Source of the DNA: JBFJVD01 sp041624375
GTDB taxonomy: Bacteria > Chloroflexota > Anaerolineae > Anaerolineales > E44-bin32
Reading direction: 5' to 3'
NCBI GenBank assembly: GCA_041624375.1
Contig: JBFJVD010000024.1
Location: 1 to 19,637, forward strand
Length of the DNA stretch: 19,637 bases
Shown here: in pieces, positions 1-7,731 of the stretch
Position numbering within the stretch: the first letter of the stretch is position 1
How the letters are laid out: every line of letters begins with the position of its first letter
Program-made: the position numbers and the translations under genes
Notes under the pieces: generated by a model
Seen by the model: the letters and a program-made list of their open reading frames with translations, nothing else
Told to the model about the DNA's origin: nothing
Database searches by the model: none

Positions 1-78
1 AGTGAGACTCGCCGCAAGGTGCAGGTCATCCTGGCACAGGGGACCTGGCACATGGAACGGGTGCAAACCTCGGAGTGA
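1..78 (+). CDS. Possible 3' end of an unidentified gene
   Basis: Frame 1 is open from the first base to a TGA at 76-78, giving a 25-residue tail rich in basic and hydrophobic residues (it contains RRKVQVILAQ and ends VQTSE). It lies in the same orientation as the next genes and leaves a 139-bp gap before the DUF1801 gene, which is normal for a gene end. The fragment is too short to assign to a family. Another frame is also open over this stretch, so that this is coding at all is an inference from position and composition. Confidence 0.35.
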   Translation, partial: SETRRKVQVILAQGTWHMERVQTSE

Positions 79-141
79 GCGGGAGCCAGATCAGACCGCA
101 AGCCACGCCGGTCCCTACCTATCCTCGGCACCTGTCCTGGA

Positions 142-147
142 TACAAT
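142..147 (+). promoter_or_regulatory. Possible -10 box (TACAAT) for the DUF1801 gene
   Basis: TACAAT at 142-147 would start transcription near 154 and leave a leader of about 64 bases before the ATG at 218. No convincing -35 box lies 16-18 bases upstream, so this is a weak call based on the hexamer and its position only. Confidence 0.3.
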
Positions 148-217
148 CTTCAGCGGTGAGGGGGTCTGCGGAAGCTGAGCAATCTACACATCTATCAGCC
201 TTTCAGACGGAGATCCG

Positions 218-598
218 ATGCCAGCCAAGCGATCAACCCCGCAGCACATCGATGAGTACATCGCCGGCTTCCCGGATGAGGTCCAGGAGACACTGAGCGA
301 GATCCGGCGGACGATCAAGGAGGCGGTGCCAGGCGCGGCAGAGGCGATCAGCTACCAGATTCCCGCCTTCAAGCTTTACGGAAAGCCCCTCATCTATTTT
401 GCGGCCTATCGAAAGCACATCGCGATCTATCCAGCGCCGAGGGGAAGTGAGGCGTTCAAGGAGGAGCTATCGGCCTATGCGGGCGGAAAAGGCACGGTCC
501 AGTTCCCCCTGGATCTACCGATCCCTTACGACTTGATCCGGCGGATCACGGAATTCAGGGCGAAGGGAATCGTGGACGAGTCTGAAGCGAGCAGCTAG
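218..598 (+). CDS. DUF1801 / YdhG-like protein
   Basis: This 126-residue protein has the usual length and layout of the DUF1801 (YdhG-like) fold. An N-terminal segment with the pattern IDEYIAGFPDEVQETLSEIR is followed by a central block with AISYQIPAFKLYGKPLIYFA and then KHIAIYPAP, ending in a short helix. Family members are small cytoplasmic proteins. One, Bacillus Fra, has been described as a frataxin-like iron chaperone, but most have no known role and I do not infer iron binding here. The ATG at 218 is preceded by GGAG at 209-212, five bases upstream, which supports the start. The next gene begins 32 bases after its stop, so the two may be co-transcribed. Confidence 0.9.
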   Translation: MPAKRSTPQHIDEYIAGFPDEVQETLSEIRRTIKEAVPGAAEAISYQIPAFKLYGKPLIYFAAYRKHIAIYPAPRGSEAFKEELSAYAGGKGTVQFPLDLPIPYDLIRRITEFRAKGIVDESEASS

Positions 599-630
599 AT
601 GCAAGGGCGAGGATTCTAAGGAGTTTTCCG

Positions 631-1296
631 ATGGATGACCAAACCGATGGAACGATCCAGCGCATATCCCAATTCTTGACCACTGAGCACTTCACCCTGC
701 AGGGCGCCAGAAATGGGACGATTTCCGAGTCCAATGGCCGGCTAAGTGCATATTTAACGACGGTCTCCATGAGCATCATCGCCCTCAGCTTCGTCGCCCA
801 GGTGAGCCGGCTCGGCCCGGTCTTCCTGGGCTTCTCGATCGTCATCTTTCCGATCCTGATGTCTCTCGGGATCGCTACCCTGATCCGCCTCACCCAGCTC
901 GGCATCAGCGATGTTCTCCTGATCCAGGCGATCAACCGCATTCGACACTACTATCTCGAAATGGCGCCAGGGGCCGAGCCCTATCTCAGCTACCCACATT
1001 TCGACGACGCAGAGTCCATTCTCTCCACCGTCGTGCCGATCCGGGTGGCTTATGAGGGGTTTGGGTCTGCGGGGTTCCAGGTCGCCGTCCTGAATAGCTT
1101 CCTGGCAGGTGCGTTCGCCGGGATCCTGGCGGCAGGCCTGCTCGCCTTGGATGCCTTGCCTTCGATCGCGACGGGTGTCGGTGGCATGATCCTGGCCTTT
1201 CTACTCCAAGGGCTCTTCGGCGCGGCGATGGGCAAGCGGATCGAGCGGTCCATGGAAGTGCGTTTCCCGCGGCCATTGCCTTCGAGCGATGCTTGA
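631..1296 (+). CDS. Uncharacterised four-helix membrane protein
   Basis: This 221-residue protein has a soluble N-terminal part (residues 1-38), two closely spaced hydrophobic helices at about 40-57 and 62-86, a roughly 60-residue polar segment, and a second pair of helices at about 150-172 and 176-200. The N-terminal stretch with FTLQGARNG and ISESNGR just before the first helix resembles a family of unnamed membrane proteins I associate with Actinobacteria and Chloroflexota; that link is from memory and is an inference. TAAGGAG at 617-623 sits seven bases before the ATG, a strong ribosome binding site. No catalytic or transport motif is visible. The reading frame just after its stop shows a further membrane-helix-like segment in another frame (see 1350-1466). 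Confidence 0.85.
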   Translation: MDDQTDGTIQRISQFLTTEHFTLQGARNGTISESNGRLSAYLTTVSMSIIALSFVAQVSRLGPVFLGFSIVIFPILMSLGIATLIRLTQLGISDVLLIQAINRIRHYYLEMAPGAEPYLSYPHFDDAESILSTVVPIRVAYEGFGSAGFQVAVLNSFLAGAFAGILAAGLLALDALPSIATGVGGMILAFLLQGLFGAAMGKRIERSMEVRFPRPLPSSDA

Positions 1297-1349
1297 TACG
1301 CGGAAGCGCATGTATCCTCCGCGAACTCAAGCTGGAGCGGCCCTCTCGA

Positions 1350-1466
1350 GTGGGGACGCTGGCCGCCATGTGCATCGCAAATCTGCTGCCCCTCGGTGTA
1401 GTCGCGCTCGGAGCGGTCGGCTTTACGATCCTTGGGCCGAGCCTCCACCGATTTGTTGGGGACTGA
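1350..1466 (+). pseudogene. Possible small single-helix protein or out-of-frame gene remnant
   Basis: In a frame different from the preceding membrane protein, a GTG at 1350 opens a 38-residue reading frame ending in TGA at 1464-1466. The frame is open further back, past 1293. The peptide reads VGTLAAMCIANLLPLGVVAL and continues through another hydrophobic stretch to a polar HRFVGD end, which is what a single transmembrane helix looks like. No good ribosome binding site is seen. It could be a tiny membrane protein, or a C-terminal piece once joined to the 631-1296 gene and separated by a frameshift, or chance in GC-rich DNA. Confidence 0.25.
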
Positions 1467-1498
1467 GGGACAAGCGCCTCGCCGCCCAGGAACGCCTC

Positions 1499-1507
1499 TG
1501 CTACACT
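1499..1507 (+). promoter_or_regulatory. Extended -10 promoter (TGC-TACACT) for lipoprotein gene
   Basis: TGC followed directly by TACACT at 1502-1507 fits an extended -10 element. Transcription would start near 1514, about 30 bases before the ATG at 1545. There is no -35 match, which is common for extended -10 promoters. The same TGn-TAnAnT form recurs at three other gene starts in this window, which raises confidence. Confidence 0.45.
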
Positions 1508-1544
1508 CTCCCGCGAATCTACCTTCGCTGCCATGGAGGGCAAG

Positions 1545-2153
1545 ATGCCAGCGTCACGTTCTCCACTCCATCGTCTGGTTGCCATCGCCGCCGTGCTTGC
1601 CGCCAGCCTCGCCTGCAATCTGCCGACCCTCTCCCCCCCGCCCCCGACCGAGACGGAGAGTCCCATACCCGCGCAGCCTACCGCAATGCCCGATCCGACC
1701 GAAGCCCCAACAGCAACCATTGATCAGCCCCCTTCCCCATCGCCCCTGCCGACTTCAACGCCGCTCTATCTTTCTGGCGGCGAATCCGTCGAGCTCGGCG
1801 CCAACTTGTGTTTTGATCTCGACGAAGGGGTCGAACTCGCCTGCAGCGACCCGAAGGCCGATGTCCAATTCGAGGTCATTGAGACCGCTTCGACCGCGCA
1901 ATGGGCCGTGATCGCGCTCGGGAACACCCTGGTTCGGTCGCTCGGCATCGCCTATCAGAGCCAGGACCCTCCGCCGAAGACCGACTGTGCCTTCCCATCG
2001 GGCACCCACGACGAACTTGCCCTGCTGCCCATGGCCGAGACGTTCTGGAACTGCTTCCAGACAGGCGAGGGTCGCCTCGGCTGGCTGAAGACGCATTCCT
2101 GGGTACCCGGCACATTGATCTTCAGCTGGCAGACCTTCTCCCCTCCCCCCTGA
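1545..2153 (+). CDS. Secreted lipoprotein with Pro/Thr-rich linker
   Basis: This 202-residue protein has a basic N-terminus, a hydrophobic signal segment (residues 10-23) and a lipobox-like SLAC ending at Cys24, so it is probably a lipid-anchored surface protein. Residues 27-73 are a Pro/Thr/Ser/Glu linker, as is common in Chloroflexota surface proteins. The folded part (about 75-202) contains four cysteines at 89, 100, 148 and 170 that could form two disulfides, and several tryptophans near the end. I do not recognise the domain. An in-frame ATG lies 12 bases upstream at 1533, but GGAGGG at 1535-1540 is placed correctly (four bases) for the ATG at 1545, so I chose the latter. Confidence 0.8.
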   Translation: MPASRSPLHRLVAIAAVLAASLACNLPTLSPPPPTETESPIPAQPTAMPDPTEAPTATIDQPPSPSPLPTSTPLYLSGGESVELGANLCFDLDEGVELACSDPKADVQFEVIETASTAQWAVIALGNTLVRSLGIAYQSQDPPPKTDCAFPSGTHDELALLPMAETFWNCFQTGEGRLGWLKTHSWVPGTLIFSWQTFSPPP

Positions 2154-2283
2154 TGGGTCATCGGGCCGTCGCCCGCGAGGCCGACTTCGTCTCCGCCAGT
2201 CCTGCTCTGAAGAAGCTGCAAAAGGCACCTGAGGAGCATGCTGCCTCTGGGAATCGCGCCAGATAGATAAACAAGGAGACGAG

Positions 2284-2739
2284 ATGATCGCCCAGCTTCC
2301 TCGGACAAGCCCAAACCTATTGCCGCTGGTGGGCCTGCTTATCAACCTGATCGCATGCGGCCTGCTTGTGGACGACGAGCCTGAGCCGACATCCACCCTG
2401 CCTGAAGCAACCGTACAGGATGTATTTGGCGTTGCGTGCGACCCGCCCGGCGGCAGCACATCCATGGATCTCGGCGTGAATCCGGCTGGACAGCTCTCGC
2501 TCAGGTTGGCGGGACTCGAACCGAGAGAGCGACCTGTCATCCTCTACTCTGCGAGTGCAGACGATGAGCAGGTCCAGGGCGAATGGGAAGCGCGTCGGGA
2601 TATCGGCCCGAATGGTAGGCTCAATGAGCAGATCAAGCCGGAGGATGTCGGCCTGTCGCGCCAGCCAATGGCAATCACATGGGAGATCGCCGCCATCCAT
2701 GCTGGGGGCGTGATGTGCGGGCGGGTATCCATGCCCTAG
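2284..2739 (+). CDS. Small putative lipoprotein
   Basis: This 151-residue protein begins with a signal-like segment and a good lipobox, LIAC, with the lipid-modified cysteine at position 25. A short acidic Pro/Thr-containing linker follows (about 30-42). The remaining roughly 110 residues look like a small beta-rich domain with two cysteines (52 and 145) that could pair across it. I recognise no family. AAGGAG at 2273-2278 lies five bases before the ATG. It follows the previous lipoprotein by 130 bases on the same strand, so the two may belong to one surface-protein unit, but their mature parts show no obvious similarity. Confidence 0.75.
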   Translation: MIAQLPRTSPNLLPLVGLLINLIACGLLVDDEPEPTSTLPEATVQDVFGVACDPPGGSTSMDLGVNPAGQLSLRLAGLEPRERPVILYSASADDEQVQGEWEARRDIGPNGRLNEQIKPEDVGLSRQPMAITWEIAAIHAGGVMCGRVSMP

Positions 2740-2881
2740 GGCTTTCCAGCCTCTCTTCCAACTCCGCTGGATCGTCCACTGTCAGGAAGGGCAGAAGATC
2801 GTTAATCCAGTGGTTGCATCCAGGGAAACGTGTCGCGGCGGGTCGAGCACTTGGAGACAGCGCAGCGCAGGAGTGAGCTAA

Positions 2882-3697
2882 ATGCCGAATTACATCTGCA
2901 TCACCTGTGGGCATCAGTACGCTGAAAGCGAGAAGCCGCCGACCCGCTGCCCGATCTGCGATGATGATCGTCAATTCGTCAACCCTCGAGGCCAATCCTG
3001 GACCACCATGGATGAATTGGCCCTCGACCACCGGAACGAGCTCCGGCCGCTCGAACCTGGGTTGACGGGGATCGGCACGGAACCGAAGTTCGCCATCGGG
3101 CAGCGCGCCCTGCTGGTGCAGGGGGCGGGAGGCAATGTCCTCTGGGACTACATTAGCCTTCTCGATGAGAACACGGTCAAGGCAGTCGAGGAGCTGGGTG
3201 GAGTCTCAAGTCTGGCCATGTCCCATCCCCACCTCTTCGGCAGTATGGTCGAGTGGAGCCGCGCGTTTGACAACGCACCCATATATCTGCACGCCGACCA
3301 CCGGCCATGGGTCCAGCGGCCCGACCCCGTCATCGAGTTCTGGGGAGGGGAGTCGCTCAACCTGACCGAGGGTGTCTCGCTGCACCGCTGCGGCGGGCAC
3401 TTCGATGGCTCGACGGTCCTCCTATGGCCGGACGGCGGGGAGGGCAAGGGGGTGCTGCTCTCGGGAGATACCCTCTATGTGGCCCCGGATCGCAAGCATG
3501 TTTCGTTCATGTACAGTTTTCCGAACTTCATCCCTTTATCGGCCCCGGTCATTGACAGGATTGTCGAGCGGCTCAAACCACTGAAGTTTGATCGGATCTA
3601 TGGCCATTTCTTCGAGTTGGAGATCGAATCTGATGCGCCGCGCGCGGTCGAGAGATCCGCGGAACGCTATAAGCGAGCCATTGGTGCACTCGGCTGA
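2882..3697 (+). CDS. Zinc-ribbon + metallo-beta-lactamase-fold hydrolase
   Basis: This 271-residue cytoplasmic protein begins with a rubredoxin-like zinc ribbon (Cys6, Cys9, Cys23, Cys26). The rest follows the metallo-beta-lactamase fold: a SHPHLFG motif with His115 and His117, GGHFDGS with His173, SGDTLYV with Asp196, and a final GHFFE with His242. In the classical HxHxDH motif the second half would be Asp-His; here it is Phe-Gly, so one metal site is probably lost or altered. Such proteins are often annotated as MBL-fold metallo-hydrolases of unknown substrate. AGGAG at 2869-2873, eight bases before the ATG, supports the start. The gene is convergent with the SLC13-type permease and has no obvious partner nearby. 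Confidence 0.85.
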   Translation: MPNYICITCGHQYAESEKPPTRCPICDDDRQFVNPRGQSWTTMDELALDHRNELRPLEPGLTGIGTEPKFAIGQRALLVQGAGGNVLWDYISLLDENTVKAVEELGGVSSLAMSHPHLFGSMVEWSRAFDNAPIYLHADHRPWVQRPDPVIEFWGGESLNLTEGVSLHRCGGHFDGSTVLLWPDGGEGKGVLLSGDTLYVAPDRKHVSFMYSFPNFIPLSAPVIDRIVERLKPLKFDRIYGHFFELEIESDAPRAVERSAERYKRAIGALG

Positions 3698-3898
3698 ACC
3701 GGGGGATCAGAGGGCCGACCGCGTGCAGGGCTCTCGCCTGAACGCGATCCGCGCCACCCGCTTCGTAAACTCGCTCATCCGCTGATCTCCTCTGCGAGTC
3801 GAGGGGGCGAACGCGTTCATGGAGAGATCCAAGAGCATTCGAGAAATCGAACTGCGGACAGGCACGAGGCCGGTCGGGCCGGCAGTCTGGCTGCTCGA
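3698..3898. other. Intergenic gap between convergent genes
   Basis: About 200 bases separate the stop codons of the MBL-fold gene and the permease gene. I see no convincing coding frame and no hairpin followed by a T-run on either strand. Confidence 0.5.
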
Positions 3899-6241
3899 CT
3901 AGAAGGGCCAGAAGAACGGTACGACGAAGATAACAACCACGAGGACGACCAGCGTCAGCGGCGCCCCGACCCGCGTGTAGTCCCGGAAGCGGTAGCCACC
4001 GGGGCCCATAATGAGCAGGTTGGCCGAATGGCCCACCGGGCTCAGGAACGCCGCCGAAGCCGAGATGGCCACCGCCATCATCAGTGGATAAGGGGATACA
4101 TCGAGGTCGGCCGCCGTGTTGAGCGCGATCGGGGCCAGCAAGACCGCCACCGCCGGGTTGGGCATCACCTGAGAGGCCAACGCCGCAAGCACAAAGAGGG
4201 CCGCCATCACCGCAGTAGGGCCCAGGCCGCCAACGAAGGAGACCACCGCCTCCGCCAGGAATCTGGCGGCGCCGGTGCTCTCGAGCGCAATGCCCAACGG
4301 CAGCATGCCAGCAATGAGGAAGATCGCCTTCCACTCAATGGCGCGATAGGCCTCATCCATTTGGATGCATCCGGTCATGATCATGAGCACAACGCCCATC
4401 AAGAAAGCAACGGCGATAGGGAGCAAGCCGATGAAGACGGTCGTCAGCACCAGCGCCATGATCAGGGCCGCAAGCGGAGCCTTTCGGTAGCGGGGCGCCT
4501 CCTGCAGACCCTCTTCAAGGACCAGGAAATCTGGATCCGTCGCCAGCACCTTGAGGTTGTCCCGGTGGCCATACAGCAGAAGGGCATCGCCAAATTCCAA
4601 TGCGAGACCGCCGATGTGCGATCGGATCGCCCGTCCGGCACGCATAATGGCGACTACACTCAAACCGTACTTCTCTCGGAAGCGGATCTGTTGGAGGGTC
4701 TTCCCCACAAGCTGCGTCCGCGGCGAAAGCATCACTTCGCTCATGCCAATCTCTTCGGTCTCGAGTGAGGCAAGATCCATTTCAGGCTGCCCTTCGATCA
4801 CCAATTCTTCGCGACCCTGCAGCGCCAGCAGGTAGTCCGATCTCCCTTCGACCAGCAGTGTGTCGCCGGGTTCAAGGGTTTCATGCCCCTCCGGCATCAG
4901 GCGGGTCTGTCCGTCGCGCACAATGCCAAGCACCGTCAGGCCGAACGCATCCACCAGCCTGCTTTCCGAAAGTGAATTGCCGGCCAGGCTCGAATCGGGC
5001 GGAATGCGTACCGCGAAGAGGCGTTCCCCCAGTGCGAAGATCTCGGTCTCCTGGGCTTCAGAAACAGACAGTCCGGGCTCCACTCTCAGGCCATCGATCC
5101 GAGTCTGAGGTCCCTGGACCAGCAGGACGTCGCCGTCCATCAGCTCCATGTCCCGCAGCCGTGTGCGGTGGGATTCGCCGCCGCGCAAAATGGCGAGCAC
5201 GTTCAGGCCGAACCTGCGACGAAAATCGGTCAACCGCAGCGTGGTTCCCACCAGAGAAGATTGTCGATCGAGGGCCACCTGCGCCAATTCCACATCCGTC
5301 GAAACGAGACGTTCAAGATTGACGCCTTCGCCCTCGATCAGCAGCTGATGATGGCCGACGAGTTCCCTCAGCCGTTCTTGCTGGCCGGAGACAAGCAGGC
5401 GGTCATTGCCCTGCAGAACCACACCCGGGCCAGGAGCAAGCTGATCGTTGTCCGGGCGAAAGATGCCGATGACGTTGATCCCCAGCGCCGAGCCCAGGCG
5501 AGCTTCCGACAACGTCATGCCAGCGAGCGGGGACTCTGGCGGCAGCTGAAGAAAGAACATCCTTTCCCTTAAGACGTAGGCCTCCTCGAGCTTGCCACGC
5601 CCGCTTCGCGCTGTTTCCCTGGCGATGTCTCTGTCTGGCAAGAGACGACGCCCAAACAAGGCCATAAAGGCCACCCCGGCCAGGAGAACGGGGATACCGG
5701 TCGGCGCGTAGTCAAACATCCTGAACGGCGGCAATCCCGCCTGACCCAGCGCGTCACTGATGAGAATGTTCGGTGGTGTGCCGATCAAGGTGATGAGGCC
5801 ACCGAGCAGGGCCGCAAAGGCCAGCGGCATGAGCAGCTTGGAGGGGGCGCGCCCCGTCTGACGGGCCAGAATGATGACGATGGGCAGCATGAGCGTCGCC
5901 ACGCCGATATCATTCATGAAGCCGGATAGGGCTCCAACGACCAGCATAATGATTACGATCTGGCGCATCTCGCCCGTGCCGGTGATCCGGAGCAGCCGTT
6001 GCCCGATGATGCTTGCTACGCCTGTGCGCGCCAGGCCAGCGCTCAGGATGAGCACCGCCCAGACGGTAACCACAGCCGGACTGCTGAACCCCGAAATGGC
6101 CTCCTGCGGCGTGACCAGCCTTGTCACCGCCAGCAAGACGAGCATGAGCAGCCCCACGAGGTCAGGGCGCAGCAATTCGGAAACGAAGAGGACAATGGCC
6201 AGAAGCAGGAGAGCGAGCACAACTAAGATTTCAGGCGTCAT
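3899..6241 (-). CDS. SLC13/DASS-type permease with four RCK_C domains
   Basis: This 780-residue inner-membrane protein has the divided layout of the SLC13 (divalent anion/sodium symporter, ArsB/NhaD superfamily) permeases. The first membrane half spans about residues 1-200 with NDIGVAT at 110-116 and the GTPPN signature at 154-158. The second half spans about 588-780 with MPNPAVAVLLAPIA near 693-706 and SPVGHSANLL at 734-743. Between them lie four RCK_C (TrkA-C) domains at about 224-296, 316-388, 402-476 and 498-568. Relatives such as E. coli YfbS usually carry two. RCK_C domains bind small ligands and probably gate transport; the anion (sulfate, dicarboxylate or other) cannot be read from the sequence. 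The ATG at 6239-6241 follows a GGAGG (complement of 6250-6254) eight bases upstream. It appears to be a single-gene unit. Confidence 0.93.
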   Translation of the reverse strand: MTPEILVVLALLLLAIVLFVSELLRPDLVGLLMLVLLAVTRLVTPQEAISGFSSPAVVTVWAVLILSAGLARTGVASIIGQRLLRITGTGEMRQIVIIMLVVGALSGFMNDIGVATLMLPIVIILARQTGRAPSKLLMPLAFAALLGGLITLIGTPPNILISDALGQAGLPPFRMFDYAPTGIPVLLAGVAFMALFGRRLLPDRDIARETARSGRGKLEEAYVLRERMFFLQLPPESPLAGMTLSEARLGSALGINVIGIFRPDNDQLAPGPGVVLQGNDRLLVSGQQERLRELVGHHQLLIEGEGVNLERLVSTDVELAQVALDRQSSLVGTTLRLTDFRRRFGLNVLAILRGGESHRTRLRDMELMDGDVLLVQGPQTRIDGLRVEPGLSVSEAQETEIFALGERLFAVRIPPDSSLAGNSLSESRLVDAFGLTVLGIVRDGQTRLMPEGHETLEPGDTLLVEGRSDYLLALQGREELVIEGQPEMDLASLETEEIGMSEVMLSPRTQLVGKTLQQIRFREKYGLSVVAIMRAGRAIRSHIGGLALEFGDALLLYGHRDNLKVLATDPDFLVLEEGLQEAPRYRKAPLAALIMALVLTTVFIGLLPIAVAFLMGVVLMIMTGCIQMDEAYRAIEWKAIFLIAGMLPLGIALESTGAARFLAEAVVSFVGGLGPTAVMAALFVLAALASQVMPNPAVAVLLAPIALNTAADLDVSPYPLMMAVAISASAAFLSPVGHSANLLIMGPGGYRFRDYTRVGAPLTLVVLVVVIFVVPFFWPF

Positions 6242-6907
6242 CCAACTGCCCTCCCCATCCTTCGAGCAATCACGACGCGGAGTCTCACAAGCCCAAGACG
6301 CTTCATCGACGCATCTTCATGGTCGGCTGATCCATCTCGTTGATGTTCAGATTGAATCCAAAGCGATCTGAGGTCGATCGCCCTCGTTGAGGCACGCCCT
6401 CTTGAGGACTCGTCTTCAAGAGCTGCCATTCATCGAAAGGCTCAAACACAAGACAGTGTAACCGAGTCGGCTCCGATCATCGATCGAGAGGACTGCTCTC
6501 TGCCTGAAGGACGCACCAAATTGGGCTGCCGCTGCGCTTTAGATTTGGTAGGACCGGGCACGCGCACCTCCCTCTTGACTTGTTGGTGTTCGGCCTTAAA
6601 CTCACTGCAAGACTCGTCTGCGGCGATGAACGCGAGCCGTGGACAACATGCCGCTCGAGCCCGGTGCCCGCTCGCCACATCGAGCTCCGCAGCCTCTCCG
6701 CCGCTCCACACCTGATCGCTTCCACTCTCTCCCTGCTTGCTCGAGAATTCAGGATCGGCCTTCCCGCCCTTTGATCGGGTTGGGGATTGACCGGTTAACG
6801 CTTTCGTAGATGCCGCGGTAACACCTGGGCATTAGGCTGCGGAGGAGGAAGCAGCTTCAACGGACAAAGAGTCCTGTTTTCCACATGACGGATCAGCGAG
6901 GTGAGTC
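6242..6907. other. 666-bp gene-free region between divergent genes
   Basis: This stretch separates the divergent permease and pspA genes. Short open frames here are Arg/Ser/Cys-rich, lack good ribosome binding sites and look random. Visible structure is limited to a small hairpin at 6401-6420 and a 7-bp inverted repeat (ACCAAAT at 6515-6521, ATTTGGT at 6543-6549, 21 bases apart) that could be a protein-binding site. TTGACC at 6787-6792 resembles a -35 box, but I see no -10 at proper spacing. Promoters for both flanking genes should lie here. Confidence 0.5.
6401..6420. repeat. Short inverted repeat / hairpin
   Basis: CTTGAGGA and TCTTCAAG flank a CTCG tetraloop, giving an eight-pair stem with one G-T wobble. 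It has no T-run on either side, so it is not a classical terminator. It sits about 160 bases upstream of the permease start on the minus strand. Confidence 0.35.
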
Positions 6908-7627
6908 ATGAGCATTTTCTCGAGGATCGCCATGCTCTTCAGGATGAAGACGAAGACGGTACTCGACCGGGCAGAAGACCCACGCGAGGTGCTCGAATAT
7001 GCCTATGAGCAACAGCAGCTGCTGCTGAGGCGGGTTAAGCAAGGGCTGGTAGATGTCGCCACATCCAAGCGCCAGCTCGAGCTCCAGGCAGAGAAGCTCC
7101 GCAAGCGCATCCCAAGATTGGAGGATCAGGCCCGCCAGGCTTTGAGCCACAACCGGGAGGACCTGGCGCGCCAGACCCTCGAGCGAAAGCACACCGTCCT
7201 CGCTGAAATTGAAGCCCTCGGCGACCAGCTGACGGAGATCGCAGCGGAGGAGCAGCGGCTGGCGACCGCCGAACGGCAGCTTGCAGCCCGGGTGGATCAA
7301 TTCAAGGTCCGCCGGCAGGTCATGTCGGCAAGCTACACCGCGGCCGAGTCCCAGGTGAGGGTGCACGAGTCACTCGCCGGACTCTCCGGTGAGCTCACGG
7401 AACTCAGCATCGCGCTCGGCCGGGCGGAGGAGAAGACCGATCAAATGCGCGCTAGGGCCTCCGCGTTGGATGCCCTATTGGAGAGCGGAGCGCTTGAACC
7501 GCTCGCCGGGGTTGAAGATCGGGTAGACCGTGAGCTGCGCGAAATCGAGATCGCCCGGTCGGTGGAAGACGAGCTGGCTGCCCTCAAGCAGGCCGCGCCG
7601 AGCGAGACGGAAGGAGATACAAGCTGA
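6908..7627 (+). CDS. pspA: PspA/IM30 family membrane-stress protein
   Basis: This 239-residue protein is almost entirely helical coiled coil, as in PspA/IM30/Vipp1 proteins. These bind stressed inner membranes and assemble into ESCRT-III-like polymers. Residues 1-20 form the amphipathic N-terminal segment, followed by EDPREVLEYAYEQQQ. The most diagnostic part is AAESQVRVHESLAGLSGEL at about 145-163, then AEEKTDQMRARASALDALLESGAL at 173-196, matching PspA as found in Streptomyces and Chloroflexota. It is slightly longer than E. coli PspA (222 residues). A GAGGTG ribosome binding site at 6898-6903 lies four bases before the ATG. It heads a plus-strand cluster with two membrane proteins and a second PspA-like protein, suggesting shared transcription, although two hairpins follow this gene. 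Confidence 0.92.
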   Translation: MSIFSRIAMLFRMKTKTVLDRAEDPREVLEYAYEQQQLLLRRVKQGLVDVATSKRQLELQAEKLRKRIPRLEDQARQALSHNREDLARQTLERKHTVLAEIEALGDQLTEIAAEEQRLATAERQLAARVDQFKVRRQVMSASYTAAESQVRVHESLAGLSGELTELSIALGRAEEKTDQMRARASALDALLESGALEPLAGVEDRVDRELREIEIARSVEDELAALKQAAPSETEGDTS

Positions 7628-7661
7628 AGGCGACAAGGGTCTCTTGCTGATGAAACGCCGT

Positions 7662-7706
7662 CCGCCGGTTCGGCGGCATCGCGGCGACGATCCCGAATGT
7701 GGGATC
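7662..7706 (+). other. Two hairpins between pspA and the membrane-protein gene
   Basis: CCGCCG at 7662-7667 pairs with CGGCGG at 7671-7676 (three-base loop), and GATCCC at 7689-7694 pairs with GGGATC at 7701-7706 (six-base loop). Both sit in the 104-bp gap after pspA and before the next ribosome binding site. Neither has a T-run, so they may lower read-through or stabilise the upstream message rather than terminate fully. Confidence 0.45.
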
Positions 7707-7731
7707 CACCACTTCCAAGGAGGGTGTACAG

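Noticed and set aside
1299..1323. CGCGGA ... TCCGCG inverted repeat after the membrane-protein gene
   Set aside because: The stem is only six pairs with a long loop, there is no T-run, and it lies inside the possible shifted-frame peptide, so it is not called a terminator.
986..1720. 244-codon minus-strand open frame over the membrane protein and the gap to the lipoprotein
   Set aside because: Repetitive Gly/Val/Ser and Arg/Pro composition with no good ribosome binding site. The plus-strand genes are better supported.
6442..6774. Short open frames on both strands in the 666-bp gap
   Set aside because: Composition is random-looking (Arg, Ser, Cys), overlapping on both strands, with no convincing ribosome binding site.
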